From Odoribacteraceae bacterium (GTDB lineage Bacteria > Bacteroidota > Bacteroidia > Bacteroidales > Marinifilaceae), in the NCBI GenBank assembly GCA_031267995.1, contig JAIRXZ010000139.1, positions 1-7,090 of the forward strand: DNA of 7,090 nt. Direction: 5' to 3'. This document shows, one piece after another, positions 1 through 4,239 of this stretch. Below the pieces are notes generated by a model that was not told the origin of the DNA, did not search any database, and saw nothing but the letters and a program-made list of their open reading frames with translations. A program made the position numbers and the translations under genes. Each line of letters opens with the position of its first letter. The stretch's first letter is position 1.

Positions 1-24
1 GAGATCAAGGGTTTTTACTTTCAT
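1..24 (-). CDS. Possible start of a leftward gene, cut by the window edge
   Basis: On the minus strand an ATG at 24-22 opens eight codons (MKVKTLDL) before the window ends. The sequence just upstream is A/T-rich (about 25-60), unlike the GC-rich surroundings, which fits a start region in this kind of genome. Eight residues allow no family assignment. Against it, a rightward terminator lies at 98-155, which would instead suit a rightward gene ending near the edge; the three plus frames stop at 34-36, 39-41 and 53-55. Which reading is right cannot be settled inside the window. Confidence 0.25.
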
Positions 25-62
25 TGTCAATGTTAATTTAGACGTTCATTCTTAAATCGACG

Positions 63-95
63 TTCGCTGTGCAGTAATCCGCTCTGCAAGTGAAC
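63..95. other. Imperfect stem-loop
   Basis: GTTC (63-66) pairs with GAAC (92-95) and TGCAG (71-75) pairs with CTGCA (85-89), with small internal mismatches. It lies directly before the terminator at 98-155. It could belong to the 3' end of a rightward transcript or to the leader of the possible leftward gene at 1-24. The pairing is short, so it may be chance. Confidence 0.3.
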
Positions 96-97
96 CT

Positions 98-155
98 GCT
101 CCCCCGATCCTTGAATCCGCGACGGCTACAAGGATTTTACCGGGGGAGCTTTTTT
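98..155 (+). terminator. Rho-independent terminator, rightward
   Basis: The arms are 98-106 with 141-149 (9 bp, GCTCCCCCG with its complement) and 107-113 with 129-135 (7 bp, ATCCTTG with its complement). A 5-nt bulge lies at 136-140 and the loop is 114-128. Six T follow at 150-155. The minus strand has no T-run after the stem, so the terminator acts only on rightward transcription. The transcript it ends must begin to the left of, or at, the window edge. The bulge makes it weaker than the one at 1130-1164. Confidence 0.6.
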
Positions 156-184
156 GTGGTGGGGGAGTGAAGGGCTTCCCGGTA

Positions 185-323
185 CCTGAGACGTAGCACG
201 CTACGTCTCTACTGATGTACGGATATGGGTTTGACGATCTCCGTAGAGACGTAGCGTGCTACGTCTCAGGAATTGGAAAGCAATCGCACCCCAGACGTGA
301 GACGTAGCACGCTACGTCTCTAC
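185..323. repeat. Repeat family A: three palindromic copies, two as an inverted pair
   Basis: Copies lie at 185-212 (plus), 243-270 (minus) and 298-323 (plus). Each is a near-perfect palindrome, GAGACGTAGC + 2 nt + GCTACGTCTC, extended by an asymmetric TAC on one side that gives it an orientation. Copies 1 and 2 are exact reverse complements over 28 nt with 30 nt between them, so 185-270 could form one large hairpin or cruciform. Copy 3 repeats 26 nt without change. The absence of divergence implies recent spread or conversion. In type they resemble REP/MITE-like elements moved in trans by REP-associated transposases, but no transposase is in the window. Confidence 0.9.
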
Positions 324-333
324 ACAAAGAGGT

Positions 334-354
334 GGGCGCCTGCGAGAGGCGCTC
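334..354. other. Small stem-loop between repeats A and B
   Basis: GCGCCT (336-341) pairs with AGGCGC (347-352) around a 5-nt loop, and the stem extends by two more pairs (one G-T) to 334 and 354. No T-run follows, so it is not a terminator. It joins the third copy of family A to the first copy of family B and may be a single copy of yet another palindromic repeat. Confidence 0.4.
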
Positions 355-360
355 CTAACC

Positions 361-382
361 GGTGGCTGAGCTTGTCGAAGCC
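361..382 (+). repeat. Repeat family B, copy 1
   Basis: This is a 22-nt unit with core GGCTGAGCTTGTCGAAGCC preceded by GGT. It is the exact reverse complement of copy 2 at 652-673. Similar GAGCTTGTCGAA-type short repeats are scattered through many bacterial genomes. Translated, it gives RWLSLSKP or VAELVEA, which explains the false proteins predicted over it. Confidence 0.85.
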
Positions 383-416
383 ACATCTTTATCAACTGTT
401 TACCGGTGTTATCGTC

Positions 417-523
417 GGGTGCACACGCGGGAAAGGGCGCACACGCAGGTGCGCCCCTACGAATCGTCGGAGAACGTTGTAGGGGCGCACCTATGTGTGC
501 GCCCTTCCCACGTGTGCGCCCTC
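417..523. repeat. Repeat family C: long imperfect inverted repeat
   Basis: The unit is GTAGGGGCGCACCT + 2 nt + GTGTGCGCCCTT, itself a hairpin (GGGCGCAC with GTGCGCCC). One copy is inverted at 433-460 and one is direct at 479-506; they differ at two bases. On each outer side lies an extra half unit (about 417-431 and 507-523). The whole therefore forms two arms of about 45 nt that pair with one indel and a few mismatches around the 18-nt centre at 461-478. A third copy lies at 797-823. Confidence 0.85.
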
Positions 524-540
524 GGCGTATTTACCCTTTC

Positions 541-618
541 GCTGGCGCGGGCTTGTAGCCCGTGCCACCACCGGAAAGGATGCCCTTTCGTCGGCACGGA
601 CTGCAAGTCCGCGCCAGC
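541..618. repeat. Repeat family D: two facing hairpin copies with compensatory change
   Basis: Copies are 541-566 (minus sense) and 593-618 (plus sense). Each is a hairpin: GGCACGGGCTACAAGCCC in the first (read on minus) and GGCACGGACTGCAAGTCC in the second, both followed by GCGCCAGC. One G-C pair of the first stem is an A-T pair in the second, so both partners changed and pairing was kept. The inner spacer (GAAAGG 574-579 with CCTTTC 584-589) also pairs, so the whole block is one long hairpin. The same 8-mer CCCTTTCG precedes both copies (534-541, 583-590). Confidence 0.85.
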
Positions 619-651
619 ACCGGGGGCATGATTGTTGGCTTTTGTTGTTTG

Positions 652-769
652 GGCTTCGACAAGCTCAGCCACCGCGGCTACTACGGTGGCGGAGCCGGTC
701 GAAGCCCCCACCACCGCGGTGGCTGAGCTTGTCGAATCCACCTCCCCGGTGGCTGAGCCTGTCGAAGCC
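652..769. repeat. Repeat family B, copies 2-5: head-to-head pair then direct array
   Basis: Copy 2 is inverted at 652-673. Copies 3, 4 and 5 are direct at 685-706, 718-739 and 748-769, with starts 33 and 30 nt apart. Copy 4 has one base change from copy 1 (GAATCC for GAAGCC), copy 5 has one (CCTGTC for CTTGTC), and copy 3 is the most diverged (GGAGCCGGTCGAAGCC). Copies 2 and 3 face each other and can form a hairpin with arms of about 23 nt. A 12-bp perfect palindrome (CCACCGCGGTGG, 711-722) lies at the join before copy 4. Confidence 0.88.
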
Positions 770-796
770 AAGGCTCAACGGTTATTGGAGTATGCT

Positions 797-823
797 GTAG
801 GGGCGCACCTCCGTGTGCGCCCT
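797..823 (+). repeat. Repeat family C, third copy
   Basis: GTAGGGGCGCACCT (797-810) is followed by CC and GTGTGCGCCC. It matches the direct copy at 479-506 except at the loop and the last bases. It marks the right end of the repeat mosaic; the sequence after it becomes unique. Confidence 0.85.
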
Positions 824-859
824 CGATAACGCGTATTGTTCACCAATCTTATCGTCGGG

Positions 860-1164
860 AGGGCTGGTCGGCGAGGGGGGCGAAAAAAAATTCCCCCGCG
901 GGCGTGAGGAACGGCATGTTGAGTCGTTTTACTGGTGTGAACGAAACGCGAAGTTCTCGCGGGAGAATCGCGGATCGGAAGTAGTAAGACCAAAAAAAAC
1001 AATACGGCGAAACCAATGCCATGCACGCCGTGAGGTGGGCTGGATAGGATAAGGTGTATCGCGAAAGTACTTGTTAGAGTGTGTGTGCAAAGTTAGACAA
1101 CCTTCGTCTAACGACTTCCATTCAAGTGAAGCTGCCTGATGTCCATCAGGCAGCTATTTTTTTT
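860..1164 (+). ncRNA. Candidate structured small RNA ending in a terminator
   Basis: No protein is convincing here on either strand. Several stem-loops occur in order: 947-972 (CGCGA and TTCTC pairing with GAGAA and TCGCG around a GCGG loop, with an AG bulge), 1004-1031 (ACGGCG with CGCCGT), 1092-1112 (GTTAGAC with GTCTAAC, 7-nt loop), then the strong terminator at 1130-1164. A free-standing rightward terminator with no rightward gene before it suggests a non-coding transcript. I see no signature of tmRNA, RNase P RNA or SRP RNA, and no good TAnnTTTG box, so the 5' end is only a guess. The region could instead be plain spacer with chance hairpins. Confidence 0.3.
1130..1164 (+). terminator. 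Strong rho-independent terminator, rightward
   Basis: AGCTGCCTGATG (1130-1141) pairs perfectly with CATCAGGCAGCT (1144-1155). An A and eight T (1157-1164) follow. The tract is rightward only, because the minus strand has no T-run after the stem. No rightward gene ends before it; the nearest upstream sequence is the candidate RNA and the repeat mosaic. It may also stop rightward read-through from the repeats into the 3' end of the leftward operon. Confidence 0.85.
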
Positions 1165-1225
1165 GCCCGGTCGCGCGGGCTTTCCCGATTTTCAGGGGTG
1201 GCGTTTCACCGGGGGGCGTTGCTTT

Positions 1226-1444
1226 CGATGGGTTTCCGGGGGCGTTTCCTCGATCGAACAGCATCCCAACCGGGTTGCGGGACGTATTTACCCGGTCAAT
1301 CAGCATCCCAGCCGGGTTGCGGGACGTATTTGCCCGGTCAATCAGCATCCTCGCCGGGGTGCGGGGCGTGCTTGTTTGATCGGGCAACATCTTCGCTGGC
1401 GCTTGCCCGATCGGGCGACATCCCAACCGGGGAACCCGGCCGGG
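1226..1444. repeat. 42-bp tandem repeat (minisatellite) with degenerate ends
   Basis: The best units are 1260-1301, 1302-1343 and 1344-1385. Each starts AGCATCC and contains CCGGGTTGCGGGACGTATTT. Units 1 and 2 differ at only two positions; unit 3 is more diverged. Shortened, decayed units follow (about 1386-1416 and 1417-1444) and one precedes (about 1226-1259). Because 42 is a multiple of three, the array stays open in several frames on both strands (for example ASQPGCGTYLPGQS on plus, GMLIDRVNTSRNPV on minus). That openness is therefore weak evidence for coding. It begins just downstream of the synthase stop codon. Confidence 0.85.
1378..1412. other. Perfect 10-bp inverted repeat inside the decayed tandem units
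   Basis: GATCGGGCAA (1378-1387) pairs with TTGCCCGATC (1403-1412) around a 15-nt loop. No T-run follows on either strand, so it is not a typical intrinsic terminator. It lies 66 nt beyond the stop of the leftward synthase gene and could still help to end or protect that mRNA. No better terminator for the leftward operon was found. Confidence 0.45.
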
Positions 1445-1477
1445 TAGCCCCCTGGACGGCTTCAGAATCTCTATTTA

Positions 1478-2458
1478 CTACTTTGCTTTCCCCGGAGCGG
1501 CATCCCCCCGGTTCCCCTTCTTTGTCCCCTTTGGATCCTTCTCATCCTCGCGCTGCTCGCGGTTTTTGACGAGGAGGAGAAAGCGGCGGGGGATATCCGT
1601 TTGGAAGCGCATCAGCTCGCGCGTGACGGGGTGGATAAAGTGAAGCTCGCGGGCATGCAGGGCGAGGCGGTTAATCGGGTTCGTGCGCGCGCCGTACTTG
1701 GTGTCGCCCGCCACGGGATGCCCCATCTCCGCCGCGTGGACGCGGATTTGGTTCTTTCGTCCGGTCTCCAGGTTCATCTCCAGCATGGCGTACTGCTTGT
1801 TGGATTTGAGGAGGGTATAGTTGGTGATAGCCAGCTGCCCATCCTCCGCCGAGTAGACATTCATCGCCTTGTTCTCCTGCAGGTGCGAGGTGAGTCGACC
1901 GCTTGCCTGCGCGGGCGTCCCCTCGACGACGGCGACATACTTCCGGCTCATGACCACCTCGTTCCAATGCCGTTGCATTTGCTCCTGCAATTGCTCGCTT
2001 TTGGCGAACATCATGAGGCCGGACGTCTCGCGATCGAGGCGATGGAGGACAAAAATCCGGTTCCACGGGTGAGCGCGTCGCACGTAATCGGTAAGAATAT
2101 AGTAAGCCGTCTTTTGCCGCTCGCGTCCCGTGGCGACGGAGAGCAGGCCGTGGCGTTTGTTGACGACGATGATGGATTCGTCCTCGTGGACTATCTCGAG
2201 ATCGGGGTGAGAGAAGGCCATCACCCCCTTTTCCATGTTTATTTTCAGGCGATCGCCGGGATGCAGGGGCGCGTCGAACTGCGTGATGACGGCATCGTTG
2301 ACCTGCACCTGCCGGCCGGAGAGGATAGATTTGACGGTTGAGCGGCTCTTGTCGGACAAGGCAAGGAGGAGGTAGGCCAACAGGCTTGCCTCCTCCGTTA
2401 CCGTGAACTCCCGCGTGCGCGGCATTCTGCCGGGGCCGGTATTACTTTTTTCTTTCAC
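1478..2458 (-). CDS. RluA-family RNA pseudouridine synthase with S4 domain
   Basis: This is a cytoplasmic enzyme that would convert specific uridines in rRNA or tRNA to pseudouridine; the target cannot be told from sequence. An S4 RNA-binding domain covers about residues 20-75 (KSRSTVKSILSGRQVQVND). The catalytic domain covers about 85-295, with the signature HRLDRETSG (139-147) whose Asp142 is the expected nucleophile, LETGRKNQIRVH (230-241) and RLALHA (264-269). The C-terminal 30 residues are a charged, Lys/Arg-rich tail. The longest frame starts at a GTG (2458) overlapping the phosphatase stop by 17 nt. An ATG at 2425 (residue 12), 16 nt past that stop, gives 315 residues and is at least as likely; no Shine-Dalgarno sequence decides between them. 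It is the second gene of a unit with the phosphatase and ends at TAG (1480-1478). Confidence 0.92.
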   Translation of the reverse strand: MKEKSNTGPGRMPRTREFTVTEEASLLAYLLLALSDKSRSTVKSILSGRQVQVNDAVITQFDAPLHPGDRLKINMEKGVMAFSHPDLEIVHEDESIIVVNKRHGLLSVATGRERQKTAYYILTDYVRRAHPWNRIFVLHRLDRETSGLMMFAKSEQLQEQMQRHWNEVVMSRKYVAVVEGTPAQASGRLTSHLQENKAMNVYSAEDGQLAITNYTLLKSNKQYAMLEMNLETGRKNQIRVHAAEMGHPVAGDTKYGARTNPINRLALHARELHFIHPVTRELMRFQTDIPRRFLLLVKNREQREDEKDPKGTKKGNRGDAAPGKAK

Positions 2459-4118
2459 GCTTGGCGCCGTTCAAGAGGTCAGTGATGGGCTTTCCCACGC
2501 AGCCATTGGGCATCTGCACGCGCAGGAGGGCGGCCAGGGTGGGGGCGATATCGGTCATGTACACCTCCTCGTTGGTTTGTCCGGGTGCGATTCGCCATCC
2601 CATCCACAGGAGCGGGATGTGGGAATCATAAGGATTCCAGGTGCCGTGCGTGGCGCCTTGTCGGTCGCTATCGCTGTACCACGCGGGCTTCAGGACGATC
2701 TGAATCTCGCCGCTCAGCTCGCGATTGTACCCATTAACGACGCGTTCGCGGACGGCAACGGGCACCGGGGCGGCGGCAGCGTTCTCCATCTCCAGGACGT
2801 AGGCGATGCCCTCCACCTGTTGCAAGTAAGCGATGGTAGCGGCGCGGAGATCATTCATATCCACGCCCTCATCCACCTGGCTATAATTAAAATGCACCTG
2901 GTAATTGGAGAGGCTGCTGACGAGCTTCTCCTTTCCGAAGCGCTCCTGCAGGTGGGCGTTGAGTCCGCGTCGGACATTGCTGGAATTCCAGTTGCCGGCG
3001 GGAATCTTGTGGTCGAGGAGGAACTGCGCGTTATGCGCCCCGGCGTGGTCGGCGGTGAGGAAGACGAGGTAATTGCCGGCGCCCACCTGCCGGTCGAGAT
3101 AAGCGAGGAAATCACCCAGATCCTTGTCCAGTCGGAGGTAAGCATCCTCCGTCTTCACCGAGTTAGGGCCGAACTGGTGCCCGATATAGTCGGGCGACGA
3201 CAGGCTCACGGCCAGGAAATCGGTCACGTCATCGACGCCGAGCTGCTCCTTTTCGATAGCCAGCCGCGCCACGTCCAGCGTCATCGTCATCCCGTGCGGC
3301 GTCGCGCGGATCAGCCCGAACCCTTGCGTCTTCACCAGCTCGGAGGTCTTGATCGGGAAAAGCGGGTGCGCGTTACCCTCGAACGGCTCCTCGTAGACAT
3401 TATCATCGGGAGTGCTCTGCACGTAGGTATCGATGGGGTAGAGGGTATTCCAATCCTTTGCCAGGTAGCGCTCGGCGGGGCGGGTGCTATTATACTCCGT
3501 CAACCATGCCGGCAGCGCGTCGCGGTACCACGTGCTGGTGATCCAGTTGCCGCTCTCGCCGTCGAACCAGTACGCGGCGTCGGCAGCGTGACCGGCGGGC
3601 AGGATGCTTCCCCTGTCCTTGAGGGAGACGCCGATAACCTTGGCGCGAAAGTTCGTCGCCAGCTCGAGTTCATCCGTGATGGTAGACGCCTTCAGGTTTC
3701 GGGGCGACATCTTGCCCACCGCGGCGTCCTCCTTCGGCGTGCCGACGCTGTTGACCTGGTCGTCCTCCGTGCAATACATCGTCTTGCCGGTAGCGCGCAC
3801 GATAAAATCGTTGCCGGCGATGCCGTGGATGGAAGGCACCGACCCCGTGTAGATGCTCGAGTGGCCGATGGCCGTGTAAGTGGGGATGTAATTCAACATC
3901 GTGTTCTCGCAGGAGAAACCCTCGCGCGACATCCGCTTGAAACCCGCCTTGGTATAGCGATCCTGGTAGCGATAAAGGTAATCCCACCGCATCTGGTCGA
4001 TCACGATGCCCACGACCAGCTTGGGGCGCTCCGGGGAAGCCCCGAACGAGGGCGCCATGCCCGAAAGCGCGATGACGCATAGCATCATCCACCATCCATT
4101 TTTCATCTTTGTTATCAT
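2442..4118 (-). CDS. pafA: PafA-like secreted alkaline phosphatase/phosphodiesterase
   Basis: This is an exported, metal-dependent enzyme of the alkaline phosphatase superfamily that would release phosphate from phosphate monoesters in the periplasm. A signal peptide is seen at 1-27 (Lys at 4 and 6, hydrophobic 9-22, likely cut after FGA). Residues expected from characterised PafA are all present: metal ligands Asp41, Asp310, His314, Asp357, His358 and His491; nucleophile Thr82 in PTYTAIGH; Asn103 in AGNDF; and the Lys167/Arg169 pair in SLKDRG that marks PafA-type monoesterases. Its 558 residues are close to the family's usual length. The ATG at 4118 is used; Met5 is an in-frame alternative. 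It leads a two-gene unit with the pseudouridine synthase, from a promoter in the divergent region. In related bacteria such enzymes often respond to phosphate; no Pho-box was recognised here. Confidence 0.93.
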   Translation of the reverse strand: MITKMKNGWWMMLCVIALSGMAPSFGASPERPKLVVGIVIDQMRWDYLYRYQDRYTKAGFKRMSREGFSCENTMLNYIPTYTAIGHSSIYTGSVPSIHGIAGNDFIVRATGKTMYCTEDDQVNSVGTPKEDAAVGKMSPRNLKASTITDELELATNFRAKVIGVSLKDRGSILPAGHAADAAYWFDGESGNWITSTWYRDALPAWLTEYNSTRPAERYLAKDWNTLYPIDTYVQSTPDDNVYEEPFEGNAHPLFPIKTSELVKTQGFGLIRATPHGMTMTLDVARLAIEKEQLGVDDVTDFLAVSLSSPDYIGHQFGPNSVKTEDAYLRLDKDLGDFLAYLDRQVGAGNYLVFLTADHAGAHNAQFLLDHKIPAGNWNSSNVRRGLNAHLQERFGKEKLVSSLSNYQVHFNYSQVDEGVDMNDLRAATIAYLQQVEGIAYVLEMENAAAAPVPVAVRERVVNGYNRELSGEIQIVLKPAWYSDSDRQGATHGTWNPYDSHIPLLWMGWRIAPGQTNEEVYMTDIAPTLAALLRVQMPNGCVGKPITDLLNGAKRERKK

Positions 4119-4148
4119 TATTCGGTCTATTTTTGGTTAATCACGGGG

Positions 4149-4179
4149 CGAAGATAGCATTTTTTGGCCGGAAATGAAA
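4149..4179 (-). promoter_or_regulatory. Bacteroidota-type promoter for the phosphatase unit
   Basis: On the minus strand TTTC (4179-4176), 19 nt, then TATCTTCG (4156-4149) match the phylum's -33 TTTG and -7 TAnnTTTG with its usual spacing, one base off in each box. The -7 box ends 30 nt before the ATG at 4118, leaving a leader of roughly 20-25 nt. Box and spacing are read directly from sequence; activity is inferred. Confidence 0.6.
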
Positions 4180-4212
4180 ACCCGCGCCGGGGGTCGTGTC
4201 GGGAAAATCACC

Positions 4213-4220
4213 TACATTCG
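4213..4220 (+). promoter_or_regulatory. Possible -7 box for the rightward barrel-protein gene
   Basis: TACATTCG (4213-4220) matches TAnnTTTG with one mismatch, the same T-to-C change as in the divergent box. It ends 19 nt before the ATG at 4240. The leader after it is A-rich (ACAAAACAAACAAT), as often seen before starts in this phylum, which lacks strong Shine-Dalgarno use. No TTTG-like -33 box stands at the expected distance (the sequence there is GGGG), so this promoter is weaker or less certain than its partner. Confidence 0.4.
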
Positions 4221-4239
4221 CGTACACAAAACAAACAAT

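Larger units (their letters stand above)
156..1477. other. Long gene-free region packed with repeats and stem-loops
   Basis: No frame in this 1.3-kb stretch looks like a real protein. The open frames present are built from the repeats, giving runs such as VAEPVEA, RWLSLSKP and TDCKSAPA in several frames, or they overlap hairpins. The stretch holds palindromic repeat families A-D (185-823), unique sequence with stem-loops and a strong terminator (about 860-1164), and a 42-bp tandem repeat (about 1226-1444). Each is listed separately. Confidence 0.75.

Noticed and set aside
60..160. tRNA or tmRNA end
   Set aside because: No T-arm consensus (GTTCGAATC), acceptor stem or CCA was found; the structure is explained by a stem-loop and terminator.
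652..769. CRISPR array
   Set aside because: The 22-nt repeats are degenerate, spacers are only 9-12 nt, one copy is inverted, and no cas gene is present.
273..829. Several overlapping open frames of 65-104 codons on both strands
   Set aside because: They are translations of the palindromic repeats (runs such as RWLSLSKP, VAEPVEA, TDCKSAPA) in different frames, with no domain or start context.
775..1026. Minus-strand frame with a hydrophobic N-terminus (MHGIGFAVLFFLVLLLPI)
   Set aside because: It looks like a signal anchor, but the rest is low-complexity, crosses stem-loops and runs into repeat C translated in frame; no family resemblance.
1260..1385. CRISPR array
   Set aside because: The whole 42-bp unit repeats, so there are no unique spacers; it is a tandem repeat.
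1154..1426. Minus-strand frame of 90 codons with repeated MLIDR/NTSRNP peptides
   Set aside because: Same tandem repeat read on the other strand; no other sign of coding. Kept only as a possibility in the minisatellite finding.
1081..1569. Plus-strand frame of 162 codons across the tandem repeat
   Set aside because: It spans a terminator and owes its length to the 42-bp unit being a multiple of three; it also overlaps the end of the real synthase gene on the other strand.
1601..4082. Long plus-strand frames (1601-2341 and 2403-4082)
   Set aside because: They are antisense to the synthase and phosphatase, whose catalytic motifs are intact; the plus-strand products match nothing I recognise.
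4035..4118. Lipoprotein signal on the phosphatase
   Set aside because: The only early cysteine (residue 14) lies inside the hydrophobic stretch without a lipobox; an ordinary signal peptide cut fits better.
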